A stretch of 64,000 bases of DNA from Candidatus Bathyarchaeota archaeon. GTDB lineage: Archaea; Thermoproteota; Bathyarchaeia; TCS64. Made by a program: the position numbers and the translations under genes. Below the pieces are notes generated by a model. It was given only the letters and a program-made list of their open reading frames with translations. It had not been told where the DNA came from and did no database searches. Within the stretch, counting starts at the first letter, position 1, and every line of letters starts with the position of its first letter. Location of the stretch: positions 1 through 64,000 of the forward strand of contig JAPKYO010000013.1 in the NCBI GenBank assembly GCA_026394265.1, in the 5' to 3' direction. Positions 8,446 through 16,361 of this stretch are shown here, in pieces.

Positions 8446-9939
8446 TCACGAGGCGAATGCGCCGCGGAGGTCGACGCTGAGCCTGTCCTGCAGCCTCTGG
8501 AGCTGCTTGTATTTCCCTACTTTTTCCCCGTCGGGCTTGGAGCGGGTCGCCTCGTCGAGGCGGACAAAGGAGTCGGTTATCCCCGAGATGGAGCCGCCGT
8601 CGCGTGTCCAGAGCGCCTGTAGTGCCGCCCCGTAGGCGGCGCCCTCGTCCACTTCGAGGCACACGGTCTCGACGCCGAAGACATCGGCGCACATCCTCCT
8701 CCACGCCCTGTTCTTAGAGCCCCCGCCGGTGAGGCGCACCTCGCTCGGCTCTATCCCCATCTCCTTGAGGCGGTTGAAGCCGAAGTTGAGCCCCATCGTC
8801 GCGCCCTCCATTGCGGCGCGTGCGAGGTTGCCCGCGTTGAGGTTCTCGGGGGTGAGCCCGTAGAGGACGCCCTTGCCGTCTGGGACGTTCGGTGTCCGCT
8901 CCCCCGTCAGGTAGGGTAGGAGGAGGACGCCGTTCGAGCCGACCGGTGCCGCGTTCACCACCTCCTCCAGTTCATCGTAGTTGAGGCAGAGTAGCCCCCT
9001 CACCGCCTCGGTGGCTACTGTGACGTTCATCGTGCAGGCGAGTGGGAGCCACGCCCCCGTGGAGTCGCAGAAGGCGTGTGCCTCGCCCAGAGGGTCGACC
9101 ACGGGCCTCTCCGAGTACGCGTAGATTGTGCCCGATGTGCCGAGGCTGACGGAGACGATGCCGGGGCGCGTGTTCCCCGTTCCTATGGCGCCCATCATGT
9201 TGTCGCCGCCACCCGCGCTAACGGTGATGCCCTCCGGGAGCCCGAGAAGCTCCGCCGCCTCCCGCCGTAGTGTACCCGCGGGCTCGCTGGAGGGTCGTAT
9301 CTCCGGCAGCTTCGCCATCAGCTCCGGGTCGATGGCGTCGACGACCTCCCTCCTCCACCTCCGCGTCTTCACGTCCATGAGGGCGGTCCCCGAGGCGTCC
9401 CCGGGCTCCATCGTCGCCCTCCCCGTGAGCCAGTAGTTGAGGTAATCGTGGGGGAGGAGCACCTTGGCGAGGCGCGCGTAGTTGGTGGGCTCGTGCCTCC
9501 TGAGCCAGAGTATCTTCCCCGCCGTGAAGCCGGGGAGTATTGTGTTGCCCGTCAGCTTCACGACCTCCCCGACGCCGCCGAGGCGCTCGATGAGCCACCT
9601 GCACTCCTCGGCGGTGCTGGTGTCGTTCCACAGCTTCGCGGGGCGGATGACCTCGCCCTTCGCGTCGAGTGGGACGAAGCCGTGCTGCTGCCCCGAGACG
9701 CCGATGCCCTCTACCCTGCCTTTTACCTTCGCCTGACTGAGGGCACCCCTGACGGCGCCGGTCATCGCCTCGACCCAAGTCGACGGGTGCTGCTCCCGGT
9801 GCCCCGGTGGAAGCCCCTCGATAAACCCGTAGCCGATGTAGCCGCTACCTACGACCCTACCGTCCCCACCGTCGACGACGACTGCCTTCGTCCCCTGCGA
9901 GCCGCAGTCGACGCCCACAAAGAAACCCGCGTGGCCCAT
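8446..9939 (-). CDS. xylB: Xylulokinase (FGGY carbohydrate kinase)
   Basis: A 497-residue cytosolic kinase that phosphorylates D-xylulose to xylulose 5-phosphate. The N-terminal phosphate-binding motif is VGVDCGSQGTKAVVVD (about residues 8-23). The ATPase-fold C-terminal domain shows AGGGDNMMGAIGTG and the late LTGGGSKNRAW motif. Length is normal for bacterial XylB. The pairing with a xylose-isomerase-like gene immediately downstream supports xylulose over glycerol or other FGGY substrates. Family is certain and the substrate is inferred from context. A short inverted repeat sits 36 bases upstream of the start. Confidence 0.9.
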   Translation of the reverse strand: MGHAGFFVGVDCGSQGTKAVVVDGGDGRVVGSGYIGYGFIEGLPPGHREQHPSTWVEAMTGAVRGALSQAKVKGRVEGIGVSGQQHGFVPLDAKGEVIRPAKLWNDTSTAEECRWLIERLGGVGEVVKLTGNTILPGFTAGKILWLRRHEPTNYARLAKVLLPHDYLNYWLTGRATMEPGDASGTALMDVKTRRWRREVVDAIDPELMAKLPEIRPSSEPAGTLRREAAELLGLPEGITVSAGGGDNMMGAIGTGNTRPGIVSVSLGTSGTIYAYSERPVVDPLGEAHAFCDSTGAWLPLACTMNVTVATEAVRGLLCLNYDELEEVVNAAPVGSNGVLLLPYLTGERTPNVPDGKGVLYGLTPENLNAGNLARAAMEGATMGLNFGFNRLKEMGIEPSEVRLTGGGSKNRAWRRMCADVFGVETVCLEVDEGAAYGAALQALWTRDGGSISGITDSFVRLDEATRSKPDGEKVGKYKQLQRLQDRLSVDLRGAFAS

Positions 9940-9974
9940 CGATCAACCCTCCCCACAGGTTGCCTAAGAATCCG

Positions 9975-9989
9975 AGGGTTAGTCACCCT
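9975..9989. promoter_or_regulatory. Short inverted repeat upstream of xylB
   Basis: AGGGT and ACCCT flank a five-base loop between the divergent xylB gene and the small antitoxin-like gene. It is only five base pairs and could be chance. A sugar-responsive operator is possible. Confidence 0.25.
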
Positions 9990-10023
9990 AGGTTAATGTA
10001 TTCTCTTTCACCTATCCAACAGT

Positions 10024-10200
10024 ATGCGTGCCAGGATCTCGGTGAGAATAGGCGAGCCGCTAAGGCAGAGAATGCGAAGCATACGCATAAACTGGTCCGA
10101 ATACATACGCGAAGCCGTCAAAGCCAAGCTTCACGAAGAGGAGTTGAAACATAGGGTCGATGAGGTGAATGAAATCACCGAGGCAACTACTGGTGTATGA
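10024..10200 (+). CDS. VapB-like ribbon-helix-helix antitoxin, probably truncated and orphaned
   Basis: A 58-codon gene encoding a protein that starts MRARISVRIGEPLRQRM and contains INWSEYIREAVKAKL, the 'NWSE-IR' helix typical of archaeal VapB ribbon-helix-helix antitoxins, then a charged helix. The reading frame is stopped by TGA at 10198-10200 but stays open to 10254, encoding SGAAEIRKRHD, which resembles the toxin-binding tail of VapB proteins. A VapC PIN-domain toxin normally overlaps the end of the antitoxin, and none follows. I read this as a decaying toxin-antitoxin locus whose toxin has been lost. It could instead be a free-standing DNA-binding regulator of 58 residues. Confidence 0.6.
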   Translation: MRARISVRIGEPLRQRMRSIRINWSEYIREAVKAKLHEEELKHRVDEVNEITEATTGV

Positions 10201-10265
10201 AGTGGTGCTGCTGAGATAAGAAAACGTCATGATGGGGTGAACTCGGCAAACTGATAACTATAATC

Positions 10266-10285
10266 CACCTACATTCTGGTAGGTG
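10266..10285. promoter_or_regulatory. Perfect 7-bp inverted repeat at the start of the M24-like gene
   Basis: CACCTAC at 10266-10272 and GTAGGTG at 10279-10285 flank a six-base spacer. The second arm includes the GTG that would be the first codon of the following gene. This suggests either an operator overlapping a leaderless start or that translation begins at the TTG at 10292. Confidence 0.4.
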
Positions 10286-11695
10286 TACTATTTGGCGCGA
10301 CACGCCGAGCTAGCCGAGCTGCAACTGCCCGAATTCGGCACCCCGACGAGGGAGCCGACCATCCCAGCCGAGACCTACCTCGAAAGGATAGAGACACTCC
10401 GCGGGAAGGCGAGGGGAAAGGGCTTCGACTCATTCGTCGTCTACGGTGACAGGGAGCACTTCGCCAACGTCGCGTGGCTCACCGGCTACGACCCGCGCTT
10501 CGAGGAGGCGCTCTTCATCATCGACATCAAGGGTGGGGCGAAACCGCTGCTCGTCGTCGGCAACGAGGGCAAGGGCTACACGGGGATAAGCCCCATCGAG
10601 AAGAGGCTCCGAATCGCCCTCTACCAGAGCTTCAGCCTCGTCAGCCAGCCACGCGGCGAGAGCAGGCCGCTGAAGCAGATTCTCCGCCTCGGAGGCGTCA
10701 AGCGGGGCAGCAGGGTCGGCGTCGCCGGGTGGAAGTACTACACTGACGTGGAGGTCGAAGACCCCGAGGCCACGCTTGAGGTGCCCAGCTACATCGCGGA
10801 CACAATCCGGAGGATGGCTGGCAGGGGAAACGTAGCGAACGCGAACACGCTCCTCATCCACCCCACCGAGGGCATACGCGCCATCAACGACGTGGACCAG
10901 CTCGCCCGATTCGAGTACATCGGCACCTACACGAGCCAGGCACTCCGAGACGTCCTCTTTGGCCTCCGCCCCGGGATGACGGAGCATGAGGCTGTCCGCC
11001 TGATGAGGCTGAACGGCCTCCCCCTGAGCTGCCACCTCATGCTCAGCGCCGGGCCACGCGCCCCCATGGGGCTGCCGAGTCCGAGCAGCCGAGTCATAGA
11101 GCGCGGTGACCAATTCACTATGGCCTATGGGGCTTGGGGGAGCCTCAACTCACGCGCCGGATTCGTCGTCGAGTCGGCGGAGGAGTTGCCTAAGCAGATC
11201 AGGGACTATGTCCCCAAGTTGGTGGCCCCCTACTACGAGGCGGTAGCAGCGTGGTACGAGAAGCTGAGGATAGGCGCCACGGGCGGCGACCTCTGGAAGG
11301 CCGTCCACGACCGCATCGGTGACCCCTTCTACGGCGTCCACCTCAACCCGGGTCACCTCACAAGCCTAGAGGAGTGGTTGAGCAGCCCAAGCTATGAGGG
11401 GTCGAAGGAGAAGCTAGTATCGGGGATGGCGATACACGTCGACGTCATCCCCGGAACGGGCACCAGGTACTTCACTTCGAACATCGAGGACGGTCTCTGC
11501 CTCGCCGACGCGAAGCTGCGTGGGGAGTTCGAGGAGAGGTACCCCGAGGCATGGGCACGTATACAGGCGCGCCGCGCATTCATGGTCAAGGGGCTCGGCC
11601 TCAGGGTCGCACCCGAGGTCTTGCCCTTCAGCAACATACCCGCCTACCTCCCCCCCTTCATCCTCTCCCCCAACCGGGGGATGAGGATGGTCTAG
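10283..11695 (+). CDS. Creatinase/prolidase-like protein (M24 fold), metal ligands not conserved
   Basis: A 470-residue protein with an N-terminal creatinase-type domain (about residues 25-190, VVYGDREHFANVAWLTGYDPRFEEALF) and a C-terminal pita-bread domain. The pita-bread metal set is degraded. The usual DxGxxxxGYxSD region reads AYGAWGSLNSRAG, and the EPG segment reads HVDVIPG. Only the terminal glutamate (NIEDGLCL) looks kept. It is therefore unlikely to be an aminopeptidase or prolidase. A creatinase-like or binding role is possible, since creatinase itself needs no metal. Start is GTG at 10283, with TTG at 10292 as an alternative because an inverted repeat covers the GTG. It stands as a single gene before the purF paralogue. 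Confidence 0.65.
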   Translation: MYYLARHAELAELQLPEFGTPTREPTIPAETYLERIETLRGKARGKGFDSFVVYGDREHFANVAWLTGYDPRFEEALFIIDIKGGAKPLLVVGNEGKGYTGISPIEKRLRIALYQSFSLVSQPRGESRPLKQILRLGGVKRGSRVGVAGWKYYTDVEVEDPEATLEVPSYIADTIRRMAGRGNVANANTLLIHPTEGIRAINDVDQLARFEYIGTYTSQALRDVLFGLRPGMTEHEAVRLMRLNGLPLSCHLMLSAGPRAPMGLPSPSSRVIERGDQFTMAYGAWGSLNSRAGFVVESAEELPKQIRDYVPKLVAPYYEAVAAWYEKLRIGATGGDLWKAVHDRIGDPFYGVHLNPGHLTSLEEWLSSPSYEGSKEKLVSGMAIHVDVIPGTGTRYFTSNIEDGLCLADAKLRGEFEERYPEAWARIQARRAFMVKGLGLRVAPEVLPFSNIPAYLPPFILSPNRGMRMV

Positions 11696-11735
11696 CCGGC
11701 ATCGACTTTTTAACGGGTTGAGCCACTAGCTCCCC

Positions 11736-13115
11736 ATGCAAGGCGTTATCGGCGTCTACTCACGGGAAGACGTTGGGATCAAGAGCCTATACACCCTCTA
11801 TGGTGTCCAGCACAGGGGGCAGGAGAGCGCGGGCGTAGCCGCGGCGGGGGACAGGAGCCTAAGGGTCTGGAGCGGGGCGGGCCTCGTCTCGCGCGTATTC
11901 GACGAGCGCTACACGCCCTTCAGCCACCCCGACGACTACATAGTCGTGGGCTGTGCCTCAGGTGAGGGCGTCTCCGGCGGCCTCACGCCCCGGGTCCTCG
12001 AAAACGAGCGGTACAAGATCGCTTTGACCCTCGACGGGTACCTGCCAAAGAAGGCGGGGGACTCGAACGAGAAGGCGTTCTTCGACGTCCTCGAGGCGAA
12101 GCTGCAGGGCACGAGCATCATCCCCGCGATGCGTGAGACCATGTGGAGTCTGCCCACCGCCTACTACAGCCTCGTGGCGGCCGTCCTCGACAAGAAGGAG
12201 AAGAAGAGCACGCTCTTCGCCGCACGCGACCCCCGCGGCGTCAGGCCCCTACACGTCGCGAGGACCAAGGCAAAGCTCTTCATAGCCTCCGAGTCGGCGC
12301 CCGTCGACGTCCTCGAGGGGATGGGTGAGGCATTCGACGACCGGAGGGATGTCGTCCCCGGTTCAATGATCTACATGAGCGACGAGGGCATAAGGGAGGA
12401 GCAGGTGATAGAGCCGCGTCCCGCCCACTGCGCCTTCGAGTGGGTCTACTTCGGCCGCCCCGACTCCGTCATGGAGGGAAAGAGCGTACACGTCGCCCGG
12501 AAGAACCTCGGCCACGCCCTCGTTGAGACACACGACCTCAAGAGGCAGTACGACGTCGAGAATGGGCCGAGGAGCGACCTCGCCGTCATCCCCGTCCCCG
12601 ACTCCGGCAGGAGCGTCTGCACGGGCGTCGCGGAGGGCCTCGGCGTCCCCGCGGACGAGGGGATAATAAAGAACGCCTACCTCGGCCGCACATACCTAAT
12701 CTACGACCCCGCCTTCAGGAAGACGGCCTCGGATCTCAAACACAACGTGATACGCGCCACGGTGGGCGGGAAGAAGGTCGCCATCTGCGACGACAGCATA
12801 GTCAGGGGGACGGTGAGCGAGTCGGTCGCCAAGAGCCTGCGCAAGGCGGGGGCCACCGAGGTCGACTTCCTAGTCAGCTACGCCCCCATCTTCTACCCAT
12901 GCTTCAGCGACCCCGCCGACAAGCCGCTCGCCGCGAAGCCCTTCAAGGGGAAGAGCATCGAGGAGATAGGCCGCCTAGTCGCGCAGGGCCTGCCGAGCAT
13001 CGACCACGTCCTCTACAACACGCCGGAGAGCATAGTCGAGTCGATCGGGCTGCCGAAGGACCGGGTCTGCACCTTCTGCATAACGGGCGTCGACCCCTTC
13101 AAGAAGGGCGACTAG
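11736..13115 (+). CDS. PurF paralogue lacking the glutaminase nucleophile
   Basis: A 459-residue homologue of amidophosphoribosyltransferase. The phosphoribosyl domain is intact, with the PRPP loop ICDDSIVRGT at about 350-359. The iron-sulfur ligands of the family are kept: C232 (AHCAFEW), C389 (YPCFSD), C445 and C448 (CTFC). The N-terminal glutaminase domain is not intact. The nucleophile after Met1 is Gln2 instead of Cys, the GHxRYST segment reads GCASGEG, and the HNG/NG oxyanion region reads LDGY. It may use free ammonia, pair with another amidotransferase, or be regulatory. A canonical PurF is present at 43877-45328. The gene converges on the RNase J gene with overlapping stop codons (CTAG). 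Confidence 0.88.
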   Translation: MQGVIGVYSREDVGIKSLYTLYGVQHRGQESAGVAAAGDRSLRVWSGAGLVSRVFDERYTPFSHPDDYIVVGCASGEGVSGGLTPRVLENERYKIALTLDGYLPKKAGDSNEKAFFDVLEAKLQGTSIIPAMRETMWSLPTAYYSLVAAVLDKKEKKSTLFAARDPRGVRPLHVARTKAKLFIASESAPVDVLEGMGEAFDDRRDVVPGSMIYMSDEGIREEQVIEPRPAHCAFEWVYFGRPDSVMEGKSVHVARKNLGHALVETHDLKRQYDVENGPRSDLAVIPVPDSGRSVCTGVAEGLGVPADEGIIKNAYLGRTYLIYDPAFRKTASDLKHNVIRATVGGKKVAICDDSIVRGTVSESVAKSLRKAGATEVDFLVSYAPIFYPCFSDPADKPLAAKPFKGKSIEEIGRLVAQGLPSIDHVLYNTPESIVESIGLPKDRVCTFCITGVDPFKKGD

Positions 13116-14470
13116 AAGGCGTAGCCCTTACCCTTCACGGGGGGCACGGCGGCGTCGTGCATCCTCTTGAACATCTCCGGGTGCTCGGTGTGCACGGGGA
13201 AGACCTTCTTCGGGCGTATCCTCTCAATCGCCTCCGCCAGTTCGCCCCTGCTTATGTGCCCCGAGGCGTGCAGCTGCACGTGCTCCAGCCCGAAGTGGCT
13301 TATCCAGTTCTTCAGCACGGTGCCCTCTACCTCGTCCTCGCTGAAGTGCTCGCTCATGCTGTAGATGAAGGGGGTGCCCCGCTCGGGGCGGACGTCGATC
13401 AGCTCGGTGAGGCCGGTGAAGTCGATGTTTACCATGTAGCCGCCGGGCTCTCTCTTCAGCTCGGCGGGGGTCACCATCTTGTCGAGGTAGGGGCGCTCCC
13501 ACCTGAAGTAGTCGCTCTCGTCGTAGCTGCCGCTCTTCTTCCTCCGGTAGTAGACGGCGATGCTCTCGTCTTTGATGGGGTCGGGGAGGTCGAGGTGCTC
13601 GTCGTGGATGAGCTTGGAGAGTAGGTGCGCCGTCTTCGGGGCGATGACTATCTTCCTGCCGCATGCGGTGGCGGCGGCGTAGAAGTTCCTGAGCCTGTCC
13701 ATGTCGCGGGGGCCGTGGGTGTATATTATGAGTCTCTTCTTGTGGTGTGGGTCGTTGCAGACGCCTGCGATGCCTGTGGCGACTTGTTGCTCGGTGAGGT
13801 TCTGCCTGTGGTCCTCGGGTGTGACTCGTGTGCCCTCCGTTATCATGGCCCTCGGCTTCGCATGGGCGGCGGCCTCTATGAACTCCTCCGTCATATCCGA
13901 CTTGGGGCCGTGTGCCCTCATGTCCCCCGTGTAGACGAGGGTGCCCTCCGACGTGTAGATTATGAAGCCGTAGGCGCCGGGGATGCTGTGGTCGACGTGT
14001 ATCGGGCATACCTCTAGTGAGCCGATCTTGATCCGTGCGCCGGTCCTGAATGCGTGGTAGGCGTGCTCGCCGAGGCGGTTCTGGCTCGTCTCATCCGAGG
14101 CCTCCATGAAGAGCTTCGTCCCCGCCCCCGTGTAGACGGGTATGCTGGGGTCGACGAAGCCGAGGTGGCCGACGTGGTCGCCGTGGGCGTGCGAGATGAT
14201 GATGCCGTCGAAGCGGGGCTCCCCGTACTTGATCTCCGTCTCCGCGAGCATCTCCTCAGAGTAGAGCCCCTCAATCTTCGGGAGGAGGTCGAACTCGAAG
14301 TAGTCCTTGAGCCCCGCGATGCCTCGGGGGGCGAGGTACCCGGTGTAGTAGTCGGCGCCGCTGGTGAAGCTCTTGCCGAAGTCGAGCCAGACGCGTGTGT
14401 CGCCGTCCTCGAGCATGATCTTGTTTCCACCCACCTCGCCGACGCCTCCGAGGAACCTGAGCCCGACCAT
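13112..14470 (-). CDS. rnj: Archaeal RNase J-type metallo-beta-lactamase/beta-CASP ribonuclease
   Basis: A 452-residue exo/endoribonuclease of the beta-CASP group, acting in RNA decay and processing. The zinc motif SHAHGDHVG lies near residues 92-100, followed by HVDHSIPGAYGF, YTGDMRAHG, and the beta-CASP motifs ITEGTR, HASGHISRGEL and VFPVHTEHPEMF. There is no KH domain, so it is not the CPSF type. The start is the ATG at 14468-14470, which gives MVGLRFLGGVGEVGGNK. The longer upstream reading frame overlaps the MobB gene and is not credible. Divergent from mobB by 81 bases. Confidence 0.9.
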   Translation of the reverse strand: MVGLRFLGGVGEVGGNKIMLEDGDTRVWLDFGKSFTSGADYYTGYLAPRGIAGLKDYFEFDLLPKIEGLYSEEMLAETEIKYGEPRFDGIIISHAHGDHVGHLGFVDPSIPVYTGAGTKLFMEASDETSQNRLGEHAYHAFRTGARIKIGSLEVCPIHVDHSIPGAYGFIIYTSEGTLVYTGDMRAHGPKSDMTEEFIEAAAHAKPRAMITEGTRVTPEDHRQNLTEQQVATGIAGVCNDPHHKKRLIIYTHGPRDMDRLRNFYAAATACGRKIVIAPKTAHLLSKLIHDEHLDLPDPIKDESIAVYYRRKKSGSYDESDYFRWERPYLDKMVTPAELKREPGGYMVNIDFTGLTELIDVRPERGTPFIYSMSEHFSEDEVEGTVLKNWISHFGLEHVQLHASGHISRGELAEAIERIRPKKVFPVHTEHPEMFKRMHDAAVPPVKGKGYAF

Positions 14471-14551
14471 CACAGACTCCCATGTGTCCCGGTTATTTAG
14501 GCGTTGAACGTGTCCGCAGGGGATATAACCGCGTCTGCGCCATGTGGGGGC

Positions 14552-15310
14552 ATGGGAGCACCCAGGGCAGTCGCCGTCGTCGGCTTCAAGGCCGCGGGGA
14601 AGACACGCGTCGTCGAGGCGCTTGTGGCTGAGCTGACGCGCAGGGGGTACAGGGTGGGCACGCTCAAGCACACGGCGGAGGATCAGCCCCTCGACAAGGC
14701 GGGGACGGATACGTGGCGCCACGCCGAGGCGGGGGCAGTCTCATCCGCGATCCTCTCCGATAATCGCACCGCCATCTTCCTCAGACGCGCCATGAACCTG
14801 CAGCGGGCAGCAGACGCCCTCGGCGACGTGGACTTCATCGTCATGGAGGGCTTCAAGACACTCGACGTCGCCCCCCGCGTCATCGTGCCGAGGAGCCCCG
14901 ATGAGGTCGGGAAACTCAGGATGGGGCTGGAGATCGCATCGGTTGATATTGAGGGGAAGGTGGGGGAGGCGGGTGACCTGCCCGTCGTACCCATCGGTGA
15001 CGCCTCCGCCCTCGCGGACATCGTCGAGGCGCGCGCCTACCCGCTCTTGGCTGGCATGAACTGCAAGGCGTGCGGCTACAAGACCTGCGGCGAGCTGGGG
15101 CGCGCCATACTCGCGGGGGAGGGGAGCGCAGCGAAGTGCGTCAAGTACAGCGCCGAGGTGCTCCTCCGAGTCGACGGCTCCGTCATAGCCCTCAACAAGT
15201 TCACGGGCAGCGCCCTCGCCAACGTCGTCCTCGGCTTCCTCAAGACCCTCAAGGGCTCCGAGGCGCCGCACCGCGTCGAGCTAGAGTTCGAGGTGAGGGA
15301 CGACGCCTGA
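14552..15310 (+). CDS. mobB: MobB-like GTPase fused to an Fe-S domain
   Basis: A 252-residue protein with a MobB P-loop domain (GFKAAGKT, residues 11-18; GTLKHT switch) of the type used in molybdopterin-guanine dinucleotide synthesis. A four-cysteine motif follows, C171-x2-C174-x4-C179-x16-C196 (CKACGYKTCGELGRAILAGE), of the CODH-gamma-like [4Fe-4S] domain. A further 55 residues complete the protein. Such fusions occur in several archaea. The Fe-S domain suggests insertion or sensing of a redox cofactor, but the role is not established here. Start is ATG 14552 because MGAPRAVAVVGF places the P-loop normally. The xpf gene follows after four bases. Confidence 0.82.
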   Translation: MGAPRAVAVVGFKAAGKTRVVEALVAELTRRGYRVGTLKHTAEDQPLDKAGTDTWRHAEAGAVSSAILSDNRTAIFLRRAMNLQRAADALGDVDFIVMEGFKTLDVAPRVIVPRSPDEVGKLRMGLEIASVDIEGKVGEAGDLPVVPIGDASALADIVEARAYPLLAGMNCKACGYKTCGELGRAILAGEGSAAKCVKYSAEVLLRVDGSVIALNKFTGSALANVVLGFLKTLKGSEAPHRVELEFEVRDDA

Positions 15311-15314
15311 GGAG

Positions 15315-16034
15315 CTGCACATCTGCGTAGACAGCAACGAGGCCAGCGCACACAGGGACATACTAAACTACCTACGCCTCTCGGGGGTCGTGGTCGACAT
15401 CCAGAAGCTGACCGTCTGCGACTACGTCGTCTCCGACCGCGTGGGGATAGAGAGGAAGGACGTCAGCGACTTCCTCGGCAGCATGAAGGATGGTCGCCTC
15501 TTCAGCCAGGCGAAGGCGATGGTCGAGGCGTATGAGAGGCCGGTCATCATCCTCGAGGGGCAGGTGAGCAGGGCGCTGAAGCGGAGCGCGATGAAGCCCG
15601 CCGCCGTCTACGGTGCCCTGAGCAGCCTCGCCCTCGACTACGGCATCAGCATCATACCCACAGAGGACACGGACACGACGGCGATCCTACTGCAGCGCCT
15701 GGCCTACAGGGAGCAGGCGAAGGACAACAGGGCCATCCAGCTCAGGAACGTGGACAGGAGCCTGCCGCTGAACAAGCAGCAGCTCTTCCTGCTCTCAGGC
15801 TTCCAGCAGATAGGGACCACCTCCGCGGAGGGCCTGCTGGAGAAGTTTGATACGCCCCTCAGGGTGATCGAGGAGCTTGCCTGCGCTGAGGTGCACGTCT
15901 CGCCTTCGGGGAAGACTAAGAAGCTCATGGGGCCCCTCGCGGAGGTTGGGGGCATAGGGCCGACGATCGTTGAGTATGCCCAGACGCTCCTCAAGAGCAG
16001 CTACCGGCAGGCCTGCGAGGATCACCCCGAGTAG
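15315..16034 (+). CDS. xpf: XPF/Mus81-type structure-specific endonuclease (short archaeal form)
   Basis: A nuclease of about 239 residues that cuts branched DNA near junctions, probably as a PCNA-bound dimer. The ERCC4 nuclease motif is present (D6-SN-E9, then GIERKDVSDF with E46, R47, K48, D52, then SMKDGRLFSQ), followed by two helix-hairpin-helix motifs (SGFQQIGTTSAEGLL and AEVGGIGPTIVEYA). There is no helicase domain, as in Crenarchaeota. The start is a problem. The frame is open from 15297, but the first ATG/GTG/TTG is GTG 15390, which would delete the catalytic VDSNE. CTG at 15315 gives MHICVDSNE, matching relatives, and is my choice. It lies four bases after mobB. Confidence 0.85.
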   Translation: MHICVDSNEASAHRDILNYLRLSGVVVDIQKLTVCDYVVSDRVGIERKDVSDFLGSMKDGRLFSQAKAMVEAYERPVIILEGQVSRALKRSAMKPAAVYGALSSLALDYGISIIPTEDTDTTAILLQRLAYREQAKDNRAIQLRNVDRSLPLNKQQLFLLSGFQQIGTTSAEGLLEKFDTPLRVIEELACAEVHVSPSGKTKKLMGPLAEVGGIGPTIVEYAQTLLKSSYRQACEDHPE

Positions 16035-16073
16035 TCGGCATCGTTTATCTTGTGCGGAAAAAGTGGTTCGTCT

Positions 16074-16361
16074 ATGGAGTCGCTTACACACACTTTCTCG
16101 ATCAAGGCCCTCCTCATACTGCTCAGGGAGGACCGTAGGATGACCGTGGAGGAGATAGCCGCCTCCATGGGTGAGCCTCATGGCAGCGTCGTCCACTCCA
16201 TCGATGCCCTGCGTGAGGCGGGCGTCGTCGAGGCCAAGACGCGGCGCGGGGAGCCCTACGTGGAGGATGTCTCACTCACACCCGCGGGGAGGATAGCCGC
16301 GGGGAAGCTCAAGGAGATTGAGTCGGCGATCGGCTGGGCCGGGCGCGGCGGGATCACCTAG
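16074..16361 (+). CDS. Small winged-helix protein
   Basis: A 95-residue protein with a MarR/ArsR-like winged helix: LLILLREDRRMTVEEIAASM, then recognition helix GSVVHSIDALREAGVVE, then a wing (RRGEPYVEDVSLTPAG). Probable DNA-binding regulator, with an unknown target. The ATG at 16074 is 26 bases after TTTATC, consistent with leaderless transcription. It converges on the cobalamin adenosyltransferase gene with the stop codons overlapping in CTAG. Confidence 0.7.
   Translation: MESLTHTFSIKALLILLREDRRMTVEEIAASMGEPHGSVVHSIDALREAGVVEAKTRRGEPYVEDVSLTPAGRIAAGKLKEIESAIGWAGRGGIT

Noticed and set aside
10024..10254. TGA in the antitoxin as a pyrrolysine or selenocysteine codon
   Set aside because: Pyrrolysine uses TAG, and no selenocysteine insertion structure or selenium genes were seen. 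Truncation or decay is simpler.
13112..14722. Longer start for RNase J at 14722
   Set aside because: It overlaps the start and P-loop coding region of the divergent mobB gene, and the extra residues lack any family match. ATG 14468-14470 gives the conserved N-terminus.
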